From Promineifilum sp. (GTDB lineage Bacteria > Chloroflexota > Anaerolineae > Promineifilales > Promineifilaceae), in assembly GCA_019454405.1 (NCBI GenBank), contig JACFOH010000011.1, positions 16,523 to 79,701 on the forward strand: a stretch of DNA of 63,179 nucleotides, written 5' to 3'. How positions within the stretch are numbered: the stretch's first letter is position 1; every line of letters begins with the position of its first letter. Below, one piece after another: positions 46,227-56,822 of this stretch. A program made the translations under genes and the position numbers. The notes under the pieces were generated by a model. The model saw only the letters and a program-made list of their open reading frames with translations, had not been told where the DNA came from and searched no databases.

Positions 46227-46254
46227 GCGACGGCCCGATTAAACGGGCCGTCGC
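46227..46254 (-). other. Strong intergenic hairpin between rpsI and mazG
   Basis: GCGACGGCCCG and CGGGCCGTCGC form an 11-base-pair stem with a six-base loop (TTTAAT on the minus strand). No T run follows on either strand, so it is not a classical terminator. It could protect or attenuate RNA between the genes. Confidence 0.6.
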
Positions 46255-46280
46255 ATGAAAAGTCTCGCAATAAGTGAGAT

Positions 46281-46688
46281 TTAACGCTTGGTGTAGGTCG
46301 GAGCCTTGCGGGCGCGCTTGAGACCTGGCTTTTTGCGTTCCTTGATGCGGGCGTCGCGTGTGAGGTGATCGCCCGCGCGCAGCGGCGCACGCAGGTTCTC
46401 ATCGTACTTGACAAGCGCGCGGGCCAGCCCGAGACGAACGGCGCTGGTCTGGCCGGTAATACCGCCCCCTTGAACCAGAACCGTCACATCGACCTTGCCC
46501 ATCAGATCGCTATCTTCCAGCGGGCCGATCAAGGTCTGATAATCGCCATAGCGCGGGAAGAAATCTTCGACCGGCTTCTCGTTAACCGTAAAGACAGGCG
46601 CTTCAGCTGCGTCTGCTTCGCGAAGGTAGATGCGTACGCGCGCGGAGGCCTCTTTACGGCGACCGATTCCCTCAAAATATTCACTCAT
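46281..46688 (-). CDS. rpsI: 30S ribosomal protein S9
   Basis: A 135-residue protein with GIGRRKEASARVRIYL at the N-terminus, GGGITGQTSAVRLGLARAL in the middle and the basic tail ending YTKR that reaches the P-site tRNA. Length is slightly above the usual 130. It follows rplM, the standard L13-S9 pair. Confidence 0.96.
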   Translation of the reverse strand: MSEYFEGIGRRKEASARVRIYLREADAAEAPVFTVNEKPVEDFFPRYGDYQTLIGPLEDSDLMGKVDVTVLVQGGGITGQTSAVRLGLARALVKYDENLRAPLRAGDHLTRDARIKERKKPGLKRARKAPTYTKR

Positions 46689-46722
46689 AATAATTCCTCT
46701 TGTCCAGCTGATAGTCGTCGAC

Positions 46723-47151
46723 TTACAGCTCTAAGGGTTGGGGTTGCTGCGCCTCGTGAGGATGCTCTCCGCCGGCGTATACCTTCAATTTCTTGAACAT
46801 TTTGCGGCCAAGCGTGTTCTTCGGCAACATGCCGCGAACGGCCGACTCGATGACTCGTTCAGGATGTTTCTGCAGCTGGTCGCGCAGGGTGATCTCCTTC
46901 AGGCCACCAATGTAGAGCGAGTGCCGGTAATATTTCTTCTGGTCCATCCGGTTACCCGTGACGGCGATCTTGTCAGCGTTGATCACGACCACAAAATCAC
47001 CACAGTCCACCGATGGACTATAGATCGGCTTATGCTTGCCGCGAAGAACCGTCGCGATACCCGACGCCAGACGCCCGAGCGTTTGCCCTTCGGCGTCCAC
47101 AACGTACCAAGCGCGCTCAACGTCTGCAGGTTTGGTTACGTAAGTTTTCAT
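46723..47151 (-). CDS. rplM: 50S ribosomal protein L13
   Basis: About 142 residues from the ATG at 47151, six bases after GGAGAGG. The in-frame GTG at 47166 would place that ribosome site inside the gene. Motifs: [16 protein letters not shown] and [19 protein letters not shown]. An early-assembling 23S rRNA binder; pairs with S9 downstream. Confidence 0.95.
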   Translation of the reverse strand: MKTYVTKPADVERAWYVVDAEGQTLGRLASGIATVLRGKHKPIYSPSVDCGDFVVVINADKIAVTGNRMDQKKYYRHSLYIGGLKEITLRDQLQKHPERVIESAVRGMLPKNTLGRKMFKKLKVYAGGEHPHEAQQPQPLEL

Positions 47152-47194
47152 CATATTCCTCTCCACCGGCGGGTGGCCGGATAATCAGGTCTAT

Positions 47195-47977
47195 TCAATC
47201 GTTATATTCTACAGATACCAAGTATAGGCCATGAGCGGGCGCAGATGTCGCCGAGCGATTTCGTAGCCGCGATGCCATCGCCATCTCGAAATCATCTACA
47301 GACCACTTCCCGCAGCCCACCTCTTTGAGCGAACCGACTATGCTGCGCACCATACGATGCAAGAAAGCATTGGCACAGATACGGAAGACGAGCAGATCGC
47401 CCTCTCGTTGCCACTCCGCCTCGAACACCTCACGAATAGTCGTGTCGCCTACCGTCGGCCGTCCAAACGTTCCGAAATCGTGCACCCCGATTAAAAAGGC
47501 GGCGGCTTCGTTCATCGTCTCCATATCCAGCGGCTGCGATATCTGCCAGGCGCGTTGCCGCATCAACGGTTGCCGTACTGGAACATTGAGGACACGATAT
47601 TCATATGTCCTGCGTTGTGCATCGAATCGAGGGTGAAACCCCGGATACGCCTCAGCTAATTCCGTTACGGCCACATCCTGCGGCAAGTTGGCGTTGAGTG
47701 CGCGGAGTAGCGCATCAGTCCCATGCCGGTTTGGCCACTCAATTGTAAAGCCTACGACCTGACCCAGCGCATGAACGCCGGTGTCTGTCCGCCCCGCCCC
47801 AATAACCCGGACCGATTGGCCTGTTATCTGGGTCAGAGCCTGCTCAAGTGTCGCCTGAATGGAGGGTGTGCCGCGTCGTTGCCGCTGGAAACCATAATAA
47901 GCAGTTCCGTCATATTGAACAGTAGCTCGATAGGTTCTGCGCTCGCCGCTCGGCCTTTCTCTCGACTCAGGCGTCAC
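47195..47977 (-). CDS. truA: tRNA pseudouridine(38-40) synthase
   Basis: A 260-residue enzyme. The catalytic Asp lies in GRTDTGVHALGQV near residue 60; YDGTAYYGFQRQ at the start and FLHRMVRSIVGSL near the end are family marks. It isomerises uridines in the tRNA anticodon stem. It sits between rplQ (12 bases upstream) and rplM, the standard position in Gram-positive-type ribosomal clusters. Confidence 0.95.
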   Translation of the reverse strand: MTPESRERPSGERRTYRATVQYDGTAYYGFQRQRRGTPSIQATLEQALTQITGQSVRVIGAGRTDTGVHALGQVVGFTIEWPNRHGTDALLRALNANLPQDVAVTELAEAYPGFHPRFDAQRRTYEYRVLNVPVRQPLMRQRAWQISQPLDMETMNEAAAFLIGVHDFGTFGRPTVGDTTIREVFEAEWQREGDLLVFRICANAFLHRMVRSIVGSLKEVGCGKWSVDDFEMAMASRLRNRSATSAPAHGLYLVSVEYND

Positions 47978-47989
47978 ATGTACCGTTAC

Positions 47990-48409
47990 TTATTCTTCGA
48001 CCAACATCAGCACGGCCATATCGGCATTATCGCCGGGCCGCCGGCCGATCTTCACCATACGCGTGTAGCCGCCCGGCCGGTTGGCATAGCGCGGAGCAAT
48101 CTCGTTAAAGAGTTTGCGCACGACGTCTACCTCTTCAAACGAACCATCGTCGGCTTCCATCGTTCGCACATTGGGCAACCGAGCGGCAGCCAAGCGACGA
48201 GCGTGAACGGTCGCGGCGTCTTCGCCGCCGGCGAGGCCACGTTTAGCCAGGGTGATCATTCTTTCTGCGGCTGGGCGAATGGTTCGCGCCTTAGCCTCGG
48301 TGGTCGTGATCTGTTCGAACACCAGCAAGTCGGCGACCAAATTCCGCCGTAATGCATTGCGATGGCCGGTATCGCGATTCAACCGGCGGCCATGTACTTT
48401 ATGACGCAT
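47990..48409 (-). CDS. rplQ: 50S ribosomal protein L17
   Basis: A 139-residue protein opening [20 protein letters not shown], followed by the ITTTEAKA and [18 protein letters not shown] segments that define L17. It lies around the tunnel exit. Next to rpoA as in most bacteria. Confidence 0.96.
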   Translation of the reverse strand: MRHKVHGRRLNRDTGHRNALRRNLVADLLVFEQITTTEAKARTIRPAAERMITLAKRGLAGGEDAATVHARRLAAARLPNVRTMEADDGSFEEVDVVRKLFNEIAPRYANRPGGYTRMVKIGRRPGDNADMAVLMLVEE

Positions 48410-48438
48410 CGTTAACTCCTCTAGCAGCCATCGGAGGC

Positions 48439-49404
48439 TTAGGCCGACCGCTTGGCCTCGTCTTCTTCCGGCAGGAAACCCTTAAGCCGTAATTGTTGTT
48501 TCAACTCATCCAATGACTTATCGCCGAAGTTGCGAATGGCCAGCATCGTCTCTTCACCACGGTCCAGCATCTCCAGCATCTCACCGACCTTGGTAATGCC
48601 CGTGCGCTTCAATGAGTTAAAAACGCGGACGCTCAGGTCAAGCTGTTCAATGGGTGTGTCATAGATCTCGTTGGGAATTGATTCCTCTTCCCTTTCTTCC
48701 TCAGCTGCCACGAAGGTCTCTTCGCTGACGCCGGCGATTGGCCGCAAGTGCTGGATTAGCAGCTGGGCTGCCTGAGCCAACGCCTCCTCGGGCTTGATCG
48801 TGCCATCGGTCCAGATTTCCATGACCGTGCGATCGTAGTCTGCCACCTGGCCAACGCGGGTCTTCTCGACCTCGTAGGCCACGCGCCGGATCGGGCTGAA
48901 GATAGCATCGACGGGCAACTCGCCAATCGGCAAACGGCCGCGCTCTTCGGCAGGTGAATAGCCACGGCCGGTCTCTGCCATCAATTCAACTTCCAGATAA
49001 GTATCATCAGAATCGACAGTAAACAGATACAGGCCCGGATCAATGATCTCGACTTCCGGCGGAACCTGTATATCGGCCGCCGTGACTGGGCCGGCACCCT
49101 GGACCTCCAAACGCATGCGGGCGATATCGGTGTTGACCAGTCGCAACCGCAATTGCTTGATGTTCAGGATGAATTGCATCATATCTTCGCGCACGCCCGG
49201 GATGGCCGAGAACTCATGAGGCACATCGGTGACGCGAATGGACGTGACAGCCGCGCCGGGCAACGACGCCAACAAGACACGACGAAGCGCATTGCCTAAC
49301 GTGGTGCCATAGCCTCGCTCCAGCGGGCCGATCACGAAACGGCCATATTCAGACGACATAGCCGTGCTTTCGACTTTCGGCATGACAAGATTATTGATAG
49401 CCAA
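48439..49404 (-). CDS. rpoA: RNA polymerase alpha subunit
   Basis: A 321-residue protein. The N-terminal domain has [20 protein letters not shown] and [13 protein letters not shown], needed for dimerisation and beta/beta' binding. A linker rich in Glu (EEEREEES) joins the C-terminal domain from about 255, with [21 protein letters not shown] order ([19 protein letters not shown]) and [14 protein letters not shown], which bind UP elements and activators. It follows rpsD at a 112-base gap. Confidence 0.96.
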   Translation of the reverse strand: MAINNLVMPKVESTAMSSEYGRFVIGPLERGYGTTLGNALRRVLLASLPGAAVTSIRVTDVPHEFSAIPGVREDMMQFILNIKQLRLRLVNTDIARMRLEVQGAGPVTAADIQVPPEVEIIDPGLYLFTVDSDDTYLEVELMAETGRGYSPAEERGRLPIGELPVDAIFSPIRRVAYEVEKTRVGQVADYDRTVMEIWTDGTIKPEEALAQAAQLLIQHLRPIAGVSEETFVAAEEEREEESIPNEIYDTPIEQLDLSVRVFNSLKRTGITKVGEMLEMLDRGEETMLAIRNFGDKSLDELKQQLRLKGFLPEEDEAKRSA

Positions 49405-49516
49405 GGCAATTACCTCCCTGTTGGGAACCCGTCGACAGAATAATTGCGATATTATGCCTTTTCATCGCGTTCATCGACTCCCCTACATTGGTCTGTTTCA
49501 AGATGAGCAACTGCCG

Positions 49517-50155
49517 TTAACGGGAGTAGTACTCGACGATCAACTGTTCGTTGAGCGAAATGTCGATATCCTCGCGCGCCGGCGTATGCAACACACGTCC
49601 GGACAAGTTGGCGGCTTCAACCGACAACCAGCGAGGCACACGGCGATCATCAAAGTCCTGGCGCAGATCCTTGAAATAAGTCCTGCGGAAGCTTTCTGGC
49701 CGCACCGATACGACATCCCCCGGAGAAACCAGGGCCGACGGGATGTTTGTCTTGCGATTATTCAGCATGATATGACCGTGCGAGACCAATTGGCGCGCCT
49801 GAGCACGTGAATCAGCCAAGCCCATCCGATAGACGACGTTATCGAGGCGTTGTTCCAGGATAGCCAACAAGTTGTAACCCGTCAGGCCTTTTTGGCGCGA
49901 CGCTTGATCGAAATAACGGCTGAACTGACGCTCCAGGACGCCGTAGATACGACGAGCCTTTTGCTTCTCGCGCAGCTGCAACAGATAGTCAGATGCACGG
50001 CCGCGGCGGAACTGATTTTCTCGCCCATGTTGCCCCGGCGGATAGCCGCGACGCTCGACCGAACACTTGGGGGTCAAACAACGAGACCCCTTCAAAAATA
50101 GTTTTTCGCCCTCGCGCCGGCATAGCCGGCAAACAGGGCCAGTATATCGTGCCAA
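49517..50155 (-). CDS. rpsD: 30S ribosomal protein S4
   Basis: A 212-residue protein starting [20 protein letters not shown], with Cys9, Cys12 and further Cys near 26-31 (CLTPKCSVE), the zinc-binding form of S4. The S4 RNA-binding domain is [20 protein letters not shown]. It nucleates 16S rRNA 5' domain assembly. A 123-base gap separates it from rpsK upstream. Confidence 0.96.
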   Translation of the reverse strand: MARYTGPVCRLCRREGEKLFLKGSRCLTPKCSVERRGYPPGQHGRENQFRRGRASDYLLQLREKQKARRIYGVLERQFSRYFDQASRQKGLTGYNLLAILEQRLDNVVYRMGLADSRAQARQLVSHGHIMLNNRKTNIPSALVSPGDVVSVRPESFRRTYFKDLRQDFDDRRVPRWLSVEAANLSGRVLHTPAREDIDISLNEQLIVEYYSR

Positions 50156-50278
50156 CTTAGGTACCTCCTCTAAAGTACCGGCCGCTACGGTCAGTATTTC
50201 ACCGCCGCGCGGTCAGGGGTTGCGAGAGGTTTACGGGCTTGGCCACCCTTCTATCCCTCTCGACAACGCTTAAATTAA

Positions 50279-50674
50279 TTAAATACGGCGTTTCTTCGGC
50301 GGCCGGCAGCCATTATGCGGCACCGGCGTGATGTCCTGAATCGATGTTACTCGAATACCGCTTGCTTGAATCGAGCGGATGGCCGCCTCGCGGCCAGGGC
50401 CAGGTCCTTTGACGACGACGTCAACTTCCTGCACCCCGTTCTCAACGGCGACCCGGGCAGCGTTCTGGCCGGCCAGACGAGCGGCGTAGGGCGTGCTCTT
50501 GCGCGAGCCCTTAAAACCGGCCGCACCGGCGCTGGACCAGGCCACGGTATTGCCTTTCGTATCGGTTATGGTGACGATGGTGTTGTTAAAGGCGGCATAG
50601 ATATGGGCCTGCCCCTTGGGCACCATCTTTTTTGCTTTCTTGCGCGTCGTTTGTGCTTGTCTTCTACGTCCCAT
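50279..50674 (-). CDS. rpsK: 30S ribosomal protein S11
   Basis: About 131 residues from the ATG at 50674; an extension upstream in frame has no homology. [20 protein letters not shown] and [20 protein letters not shown] are family marks, and the end [13 protein letters not shown] is standard. It lies on the platform near the mRNA exit. Confidence 0.96.
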   Translation of the reverse strand: MGRRRQAQTTRKKAKKMVPKGQAHIYAAFNNTIVTITDTKGNTVAWSSAGAAGFKGSRKSTPYAARLAGQNAARVAVENGVQEVDVVVKGPGPGREAAIRSIQASGIRVTSIQDITPVPHNGCRPPKKRRI

Positions 50675-50746
50675 CTTTCTTTTGCTCCATCTATCCGGCA
50701 TATTGGGCAATGCATCGCCCAATATGCCGGCAGATCTCAATTAATA

Positions 50747-51130
50747 TTACTTGCCGCCCTTACGACGACCGCGTCCGGCAACCGTCTTCTTGGGGCCTTT
50801 ACGCGTCCGCGAATTGGTGCGGGTACGCTGGCCATGGGCGGGTAGATGCCGCCGGTGGCGCAAGCCGCGATAGCTGCCAATCTCGCCCAGACGCTTGATG
50901 TTCATCGCCACTTCACGACGCAGATCGCCTTCTACCATGTATTCCTTCTCGACGATCTGGCGCAAGCGAGTCACTTCCGTCTCGGACAGATCGCGAACCC
51001 GCGTGTCGGGGTTCACGTCGGCCGCTTCGAGGATCTGGTGGCTGGACGTCCGGCCAATGCCGTAAATGTATGTCAGACTGATTTCGACGCGCTTGTTGCG
51101 CGGAATATCAACACCCGCGATACGTGCCAT
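50747..51130 (-). CDS. rpsM: 30S ribosomal protein S13
   Basis: A 127-residue protein opening [20 protein letters not shown] and with [20 protein letters not shown]. It touches the P-site tRNA and L5. It follows rpmJ by 12 bases. Confidence 0.97.
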   Translation of the reverse strand: MARIAGVDIPRNKRVEISLTYIYGIGRTSSHQILEAADVNPDTRVRDLSETEVTRLRQIVEKEYMVEGDLRREVAMNIKRLGEIGSYRGLRHRRHLPAHGQRTRTNSRTRKGPKKTVAGRGRRKGGK

Positions 51131-51142
51131 TCTCTATCTCCC

Positions 51143-51256
51143 TTAACCCTGACGCTGCTTGTGGTTCGGATCAGAACAGATCACGCGCACCACACCGTTC
51201 CGCTTGATGATCTTGCATTTCGGACAACGCCGCTTGACAGATGATGTTACCTTCAT
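51143..51256 (-). CDS. rpmJ: 50S ribosomal protein L36
   Basis: A 37-residue protein, [20 protein letters not shown] followed by [17 protein letters not shown]. Cys11, Cys14, Cys27 and His32 form the zinc site (C+ type). Two Ser replace the usual basic residues at positions 5-6. The ribosome site AGGAG lies before the ATG. It sits between adk and rpsM; infA and map, often found here, are missing. Confidence 0.95.
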   Translation of the reverse strand: MKVTSSVKRRCPKCKIIKRNGVVRVICSDPNHKQRQG

Positions 51257-51299
51257 GATTCTATTCTCCTGCCCGGATATATATACCCAGGCATTCCCA

Positions 51300-51872
51300 T
51301 CAGCAAGCCTGCTCAACCACCCGGCGCAGGTCCTGCTGAACGGCCTCGATATCTTGTTGGCCGTTCACATTGACTACCAATCCGCGCTTTTCATAATAGT
51401 CCAGCAGCGGCTTTGTCTGTTCTTCATACACGCGCATCCGGGTTCGGATTGTATCTTCCGAATCGTCAGTGCGCCCTTCGATTTGCGCACGTTTAAGCAG
51501 ACGCTGAACCAATTCCTCGAAATCGACGACGATGTTGGGTACGGCGCAGATCCGACCGCCGATCTCTTCCAGCAGTTGCTCCAACGCATCAGCCTGAACC
51601 TGAGTGCGTGGGAATCCATCAAGGATGGCCCCATTAGTCGCATCCGGTTGAGCCAGGCGCTCCTTCACCATCGCCACAGTGACTCCGTCCGGGACCAGCT
51701 CGCCTCTATCCATGTAGCTTCGAGCGAGTTTCCCCAAGTCGGTGTCGTTCTTAAGATTATAACGAAACAAGTCACCCGTTGACACCTGCGGCAAGCCAAG
51801 GGACTTCTCCAGCAACTTGGCCTGCGTGCCCTTTCCGGCACCAGGTGGGCCAACCAAGACAATGAACTTCAT
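51300..51872 (-). CDS. adk: Adenylate kinase, short-LID form
   Basis: About 190 residues from the ATG at 51872, one base after the secY stop; an upstream in-frame start overlaps secY and is not supported. The P-loop [10 protein letters not shown] begins at residue 8, [12 protein letters not shown] gives the AMP-binding part, and the LID is short ([17 protein letters not shown]) with no zinc Cys. It converts ATP and AMP to two ADP. Usual bacterial Adk has 210-217 residues with a long LID. Confidence 0.95.
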   Translation of the reverse strand: MKFIVLVGPPGAGKGTQAKLLEKSLGLPQVSTGDLFRYNLKNDTDLGKLARSYMDRGELVPDGVTVAMVKERLAQPDATNGAILDGFPRTQVQADALEQLLEEIGGRICAVPNIVVDFEELVQRLLKRAQIEGRTDDSEDTIRTRMRVYEEQTKPLLDYYEKRGLVVNVNGQQDIEAVQQDLRRVVEQAC

Positions 51873-51873
51873 G

Positions 51874-53244
51874 TTACTTGATAAACCCTTCGTAATGACG
51901 CATGAGCAATTGCGCTTCCAGTTGGCGCATCGTATCAATGACAACACCGACGACGATGATCAAGCCGGAGCCACGGATGACTACGACGCTTTGCTCCAGG
52001 CCTTCAATTCTCAGCAGCTGCGCGACGACGGCCATAATACCGGGCATCACGGCGATGACACCCAGGAATAATGCGCCCACCAGCGTGATCCGCCGAACAA
52101 CCGACATGATGTAAGTCTCAGTCCGTTTGCCGGGTCGGATGCCGGGGATGAAACCGCCTTGCCGCTGCAAGGTCTCCGGCAGGTTTTGCTGTCGAATCAT
52201 AACGTCCGTATAGAAGAACGTGAAAGCGACAACCAACAAGAAGTAAAGGATCCAGTAGGCCGTGAAAGCAATCGGCGCGAGGCTCGGGTCGGTCGTGGTG
52301 CCGAACTGAGCAACAGCGTTAGCCATCCGGTCTACAAGCCCGCCACTACCCGTAATAAACAAGCCAGCGATGAGCGGGAAGAAGGTCAGAATCGACTGGG
52401 CAAAGATAATCGGGATCATGCCGGCCGTATTAACTTTCAACGGAACATAGGTGCTCTGACCCTGATAAATCTTACGCCCTCTGACGCGGCGTCCGTATTG
52501 TACCGCAATTCTCCGTTCTCCCTCCTGAATAATAACGATGACCAATACGGTCAAAACGAGATAAATCAGGAAAGCGATGATCGAGAATACTCGCGCCGAT
52601 ACCTGCTCAAGCGTGAAGATTCGCATCAGGGCAGGCAAGATACCGGCCACGATACCGCCGAAGATGATAAGGGAAACGCCCTGACCAATGCCCTCTTCCG
52701 TGATGCGTTCGCCAATCCAGATAGCGAACATCGTGCCGCCGACCATAGCGATCAGTGTGGTCAAGGTCGGCAGCAGGTGAGCCGCGCTAAAGCCGAAGTT
52801 AGGCATGATCGACTCGACGCCACCAGCCAGGCTGATGCCCACCAGACGAATCTGACCGATAGCCTGGAGGAACGCCAATGGGACCGTCAAATAGTAGGTA
52901 TACCGATTCAGCTTGTTACGACCGGATTCACCCTCTTGCTGCAATTCTTCGAGCTGCGGAATAATCGGCGTAAGTAATTGAATGATAATCGACGCGGTGA
53001 TATATGGATAAACACCCATCGCCATGATCGAAAAATTACTGACCGCGCCGCCCGACAGCAGGTCGAGAAAGTCGACCACCGAGTTTCCAGTCTTACGCGA
53101 TGTAAACAGTAACCATGCCTGAAGGTCAACGCCGGGAACCGGAATATTGGCCAGCAGACGATAGATGATCAGCATCCAGATGGTATACAGGATACGCCGC
53201 CGCAGGTCGGGCAAGGTAAAGGCCGCGCGCATTGATTCTATCAT
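51874..53244 (-). CDS. secY: Preprotein translocase subunit SecY
   Basis: A 456-residue membrane protein with ten helices that forms the protein-conducting channel. Signatures: IPVPGVDLQAWL before helix 2 plug region, NFSIMAMGVYPYITASIIIQ and the cytoplasmic loop GRRVRGRKIYQGQSTYVPLK that touches SecA and the ribosome. GIRPGKRTE lies between helices 8 and 9. It follows rplO with a 62-base gap. Confidence 0.97.
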   Translation of the reverse strand: MIESMRAAFTLPDLRRRILYTIWMLIIYRLLANIPVPGVDLQAWLLFTSRKTGNSVVDFLDLLSGGAVSNFSIMAMGVYPYITASIIIQLLTPIIPQLEELQQEGESGRNKLNRYTYYLTVPLAFLQAIGQIRLVGISLAGGVESIMPNFGFSAAHLLPTLTTLIAMVGGTMFAIWIGERITEEGIGQGVSLIIFGGIVAGILPALMRIFTLEQVSARVFSIIAFLIYLVLTVLVIVIIQEGERRIAVQYGRRVRGRKIYQGQSTYVPLKVNTAGMIPIIFAQSILTFFPLIAGLFITGSGGLVDRMANAVAQFGTTTDPSLAPIAFTAYWILYFLLVVAFTFFYTDVMIRQQNLPETLQRQGGFIPGIRPGKRTETYIMSVVRRITLVGALFLGVIAVMPGIMAVVAQLLRIEGLEQSVVVIRGSGLIIVVGVVIDTMRQLEAQLLMRHYEGFIK

Positions 53245-53306
53245 TACGTATCTCCCGCAAAGTCTTGAGCAGTATCAGCGAGTTGCTGTTCGCCGGTCCA
53301 TCAAGA

Positions 53307-53765
53307 CTAGGCGCTGAATGGAATGACCTCCGCCTTGCCGCCGGCGGCTTCGATTTTCTCTTTAGCGGTGGCTGAGAAACGGTGAGCTTGAATGTTGACC
53401 GCTCCTTCGATATCGCCATCGCCCAGAATAACCACACGTTCGGAGGCTTTTTTGACCAAGCCGACCGCAGCCATTAGTTCAGGCGTCACGGTTTCACCAC
53501 CGAAATCGAACTCGGCCAACCGATGCAGGTTAACGGCCTGATATTCGACACGGCGAATGTTGGTGAAGCCACGCTTGAAGGGTAAGCGGCGAGCCAGCGG
53601 CAACTGACCACCTTCAAAGTAGGCGCCCTTACCGCCGCCACTACGCGCGCCCTGGCCCTTGGTTCCGCGGCCGGCGGTTTTACCCTGACCCGCTGCGATA
53701 CCTCGGCCTACGCGCTTGCGAGATTTCTTTGCGCCCTCGTTCGGGCGTAGATCGTTAAGTTTCAT
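53307..53765 (-). CDS. rplO: 50S ribosomal protein L15
   Basis: About 152 residues from the ATG at 53765, one base after the rpmD stop. [40 protein letters not shown] and the C-terminal [20 protein letters not shown] identify L15. It stabilises 23S rRNA late in assembly. Confidence 0.96.
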   Translation of the reverse strand: MKLNDLRPNEGAKKSRKRVGRGIAAGQGKTAGRGTKGQGARSGGGKGAYFEGGQLPLARRLPFKRGFTNIRRVEYQAVNLHRLAEFDFGGETVTPELMAAVGLVKKASERVVILGDGDIEGAVNIQAHRFSATAKEKIEAAGGKAEVIPFSA

Positions 53766-53766
53766 C

Positions 53767-53949
53767 TTACCGGACCTCTTCAACCGTCAACAGGTGGTTA
53801 ATCTTCTGGATCATCCCCCGAATGGCCGGCGTGTCTTCGTGTTCAACCGTCTGGTACAGGTGCGTGAAGCCTAAAGCCTTAACCGTGGCCTTTTGGCGTA
53901 CGGTATAGCCGATCGCGCTCTTGCTATAGGTAATGCGTAACTTTGCCAT
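53767..53949 (-). CDS. rpmD: 50S ribosomal protein L30
   Basis: A 60-residue protein from the ATG at 53949, which overlaps the rpsE stop by one base. [20 protein letters not shown] and the later [15 protein letters not shown] match L30. Starts further upstream would lengthen it beyond the family norm. Confidence 0.94.
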   Translation of the reverse strand: MAKLRITYSKSAIGYTVRQKATVKALGFTHLYQTVEHEDTPAIRGMIQKINHLLTVEEVR

Positions 53950-54479
53950 TACTTTCGTCCCCAAAACGGCGAGACATCATTGATGTCCTTGCCGCGATCG
54001 TTCGCGACCTGGCGGATATCCATAATCCGATTCAGGCCATCCATCGTCGCCATCATCACATTCAGGACATTACCGCTGCCCAATGACTTCGTGAGGATGT
54101 CGCGATAGCCGGCCGCCTCGATAACCGCACGCACGCCGCTGCCGGCGATAACGCCGGTACCGGGAGACGCCGGCTTGAGGAGCACTTTGGCCGCGCCGTA
54201 ATGCCCAATGACTTCATGTGGCAGCGTGGTGCCATACATCGGCACAGGCGCCATGTTCTTGCGCGCGGCTTCAAGGGCTTTACGGATGGCGTCCGGGACC
54301 GTCCGGGCCTTGCCAATTCCGACGCCGACAGTGCCGCGGTTATCACCGACGACGACTGTGACGCGGAAAGCGAAGCGACGACCACCCTTTACGACCTTGG
54401 CCACGCGAGCGATATCAATAATGCGCTCGTCAAAATCGTCTTTCTGTTCGCGAAAGCTCTGTTGTCTTCTCTGACCCAT
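53949..54479 (-). CDS. rpsE: 30S ribosomal protein S5
   Basis: A 176-residue protein with [20 protein letters not shown], which is the N-terminal double-stranded RNA-binding domain, and [19 protein letters not shown] order ([20 protein letters not shown]). It affects decoding accuracy near the mRNA entry. The unusual basic start [20 protein letters not shown] is a little longer than in E. coli. Confidence 0.96.
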   Translation of the reverse strand: MGQRRQQSFREQKDDFDERIIDIARVAKVVKGGRRFAFRVTVVVGDNRGTVGVGIGKARTVPDAIRKALEAARKNMAPVPMYGTTLPHEVIGHYGAAKVLLKPASPGTGVIAGSGVRAVIEAAGYRDILTKSLGSGNVLNVMMATMDGLNRIMDIRQVANDRGKDINDVSPFWGRK

Positions 54480-54508
54480 CGTAGACTCCTAGGCGGGACG
54501 ACCCCGCA

Positions 54509-54871
54509 TTACAGCTTCAGGCCGCCCTCGCGCGCGCCATCAGCCAAGGCCTTCACCCGGCCATGGTAGACATAGCCGCCTCGGTCAAAGACGACTTCCT
54601 GAATACCTGCATCGAGCGCCCGCTGGGCAACGACTTTGCCCACGATCGCGGCCTGCTCGCTTTTCTTTTTTCCAGCAACCTGCTCGGCAATATCCTTATC
54701 CATCGTCGAGGCCGAGGCCAAGGTGTGCCCGGCAACGTCATCAATGACCTGAGCATAAATATGGTGCAGGCTGCGAAAGACATTCAGCCGTGGACGCTCG
54801 GGCGTGCCGGAGATCTTTAATCGGATACGACGCTGACGCCGTTTCCGGGGATCGTTCAGATTCTTTGCCAT
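54509..54871 (-). CDS. rplR: 50S ribosomal protein L18
   Basis: A 120-residue protein: [35 protein letters not shown] and [20 protein letters not shown]. It binds 5S rRNA with L5. Confidence 0.96.
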   Translation of the reverse strand: MAKNLNDPRKRRQRRIRLKISGTPERPRLNVFRSLHHIYAQVIDDVAGHTLASASTMDKDIAEQVAGKKKSEQAAIVGKVVAQRALDAGIQEVVFDRGGYVYHGRVKALADGAREGGLKL

Positions 54872-54903
54872 AATGTTTAATATCCTGTTCGCTCGCGCTC
54901 GGA

Positions 54904-55446
54904 TTAGACCTTACCGGTCTTGCCGGCCTTACGCCGGACGATTTCTTTCTCGTAGCGAATCCCCTTGCCCTTATAGGGTTCCGGTGGGCGTTGCTTACGA
55001 ATGCGCGCCGCAATTTCGCCAACATATTCCTTATCGATGCCACTGACGATGACCTTACGGCCGCGGTCCTCAACGGCATAAGATATTCCGTTATCCGGAT
55101 TGAAGTAGACCGGATGGGAATAACCGACATAGAGCACCAGCTGGTCTCCATTCATCTCGGCACGGTAGCCGACGCCTTCGATGAGTAAGACCTTACGGTA
55201 ACCGTCGCTAACCCCCGTGACCATATTATTCAACAGGGCGCGGGTTAGTCCGTGCAACGAGCGATGTTGCCGGCTATCGGTCGGACGGCTAACGCTCAGC
55301 ACGCCCTCATCGAGAGCTATCCCCATATCGGGGTGGAACGTTCGCGACAGTTCTCCCTTCGGCCCCTTCACGGCGACCGTCGAGCCGGAAATGTCGATGT
55401 TGACACCCTTGGGCAGTTGTATTGGCGCCTTACCAACTCGCGACAT
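54904..55446 (-). CDS. rplF: 50S ribosomal protein L6
   Basis: A 180-residue protein: [32 protein letters not shown] and the C-terminal [19 protein letters not shown]. It has two related domains and lies near the sarcin-ricin loop. Confidence 0.97.
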   Translation of the reverse strand: MSRVGKAPIQLPKGVNIDISGSTVAVKGPKGELSRTFHPDMGIALDEGVLSVSRPTDSRQHRSLHGLTRALLNNMVTGVSDGYRKVLLIEGVGYRAEMNGDQLVLYVGYSHPVYFNPDNGISYAVEDRGRKVIVSGIDKEYVGEIAARIRKQRPPEPYKGKGIRYEKEIVRRKAGKTGKV

Positions 55447-55512
55447 ACCATCAAACCTCCCCAGCTTGACACGCTAACAGCACGATCAAGCCGGACTTGT
55501 GTCGAATTCTAA

Positions 55513-55920
55513 CTACCATACCTTGCAGAGCAATTCACCGCCCAGCCCGAGTTGACGAGCCTTCTGGTCGGTCATGACGCCCCGAGAAGTCGTCAGGATG
55601 GATACACCCAGACCGCTCAGGACCCACGGAATTTCTCGCTTCCCCACGTATACGCGACGACCAGGCGTGCTGACGCGCTGGAGGCCATTGATGACCGAAC
55701 GACGGTCGCGACGGCCGCCGACATAACGCAGGCGAATGACCAGAGTCGGGAACTTCTCTGTCTCCACGACTTCATAGCTCTCGATATAGCCCTCGTGTTT
55801 CAAAACGTCGGCGATCGAGACTTTCAATTTTGAATGTGGCATAGCCACAGTCGGTTGCTGCCGTTCCAGGGCATTACGCATTCGCGTCAGCATGTCGGCA
55901 ATCGGATCAGTCATAGACAT
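55513..55920 (-). CDS. rpsH: 30S ribosomal protein S8
   Basis: A 135-residue protein: [15 protein letters not shown], and in the C-terminal half [20 protein letters not shown]. An ATG two codons inside is an alternative start; GAGGTG stands four bases from the first. S8 binds the central 16S domain and often represses its own operon. Confidence 0.96.
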   Translation of the reverse strand: MSMTDPIADMLTRMRNALERQQPTVAMPHSKLKVSIADVLKHEGYIESYEVVETEKFPTLVIRLRYVGGRRDRRSVINGLQRVSTPGRRVYVGKREIPWVLSGLGVSILTTSRGVMTDQKARQLGLGGELLCKVW

Positions 55921-55932
55921 AGCGCACCTCTA

Positions 55933-56115
55933 CTACCAACTCGACTTAACGACACCGGGAATATTGCCTTTCAGGGCCTGCTCGCGAAAGCAGATGCGAC
56001 ACAGACCGAACCGACGGATATAGCCACGCGGACGGCCGCATAGCTGACAGCGGTTCCGGACGCGAACGCGATATTTCCGTTTCGTCTCTCGTGCGATCAT
56101 TGATTTCTTCGCCAT
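55933..56115 (-). CDS. rpsN: 30S ribosomal protein S14, zinc-binding type
   Basis: A 60-residue short S14 (type Z). The zinc site is CQLCGRP and CRICF; the opening [20 protein letters not shown] is standard. The short Zn form is common in Gram-positives, Chloroflexota and Thermus, in place of the 101-residue form. Confidence 0.97.
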   Translation of the reverse strand: MAKKSMIARETKRKYRVRVRNRCQLCGRPRGYIRRFGLCRICFREQALKGNIPGVVKSSW

Positions 56116-56145
56116 CTATATTCTCCAGAGCGCTTCTTATGGCGC

Positions 56146-56715
56146 TTACGCGGTCTCTGCGACCTCACGCCGGAAAGGCATTCCCATCAGCGTCAACAGT
56201 CGTCGTCCTTCTTCATCGGTCTGGGCGGTGGTGACGATGGTCACTTCCATGCCCCGAATCTTGTCGATCTTGTCGTAATCGATCTCAGGGAAGATCAGCT
56301 GCTCGCGGAGGCCAAGGGTGTAATTGCCGCGGCCGTCGAAAGCATCGGGTGAAATTCCCTGGAAGTCACGGGTACGGGGCAAGGCAACATGGATCAAGCG
56401 GGTCAGGAATGCCCACATCCGTTCGCCACGCAACGTGACTTTCAGACCAATGACTCGCCCTTCGCGCAGCTTGAAACTGGCGATGGACTTCTTGGCCTTA
56501 TTCAATACCGGTTTTTGTCCGGTAATGGTTGTGATATCGGCCGTCGCAAACTCGATCGCCTTGGCGTTATCGAGCGCTTCTCCCAAGCCGACGTTGACCA
56601 CAACTTTGGTAATTTTCGGCACTTGCATCACACTGGAGTAATCAAACTCCTTCATGAGCGCCGGAATCACCTCTTGACGGTACTGCTCGGGCAGCGGCAT
56701 AAACTTCGTTGCCAT
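56146..56715 (-). CDS. rplE: 50S ribosomal protein L5
   Basis: A 189-residue protein with [40 protein letters not shown] and [20 protein letters not shown]. It binds 5S rRNA and P-site tRNA. A 107-base gap separates it from rplX, longer than others in the cluster; I see no gene there. Confidence 0.96.
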   Translation of the reverse strand: MATKFMPLPEQYRQEVIPALMKEFDYSSVMQVPKITKVVVNVGLGEALDNAKAIEFATADITTITGQKPVLNKAKKSIASFKLREGRVIGLKVTLRGERMWAFLTRLIHVALPRTRDFQGISPDAFDGRGNYTLGLREQLIFPEIDYDKIDKIRGMEVTIVTTAQTDEEGRRLLTLMGMPFRREVAETA

Positions 56716-56822
56716 TCTTGTTCCTCCAGGCTGAGTAGCAGGCTGGCGCGGTTCCCACCCCGAATCGATTCAGGGATCGGGCCGCTTTGGCCGCCTGGCT
56801 CACCTATTAATAATTCTCGTCG

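Noticed and set aside
46227..46254. Terminator between rpsI and mazG
   Set aside because: The stem is strong but no T run follows on either strand, so it is listed only as a hairpin.
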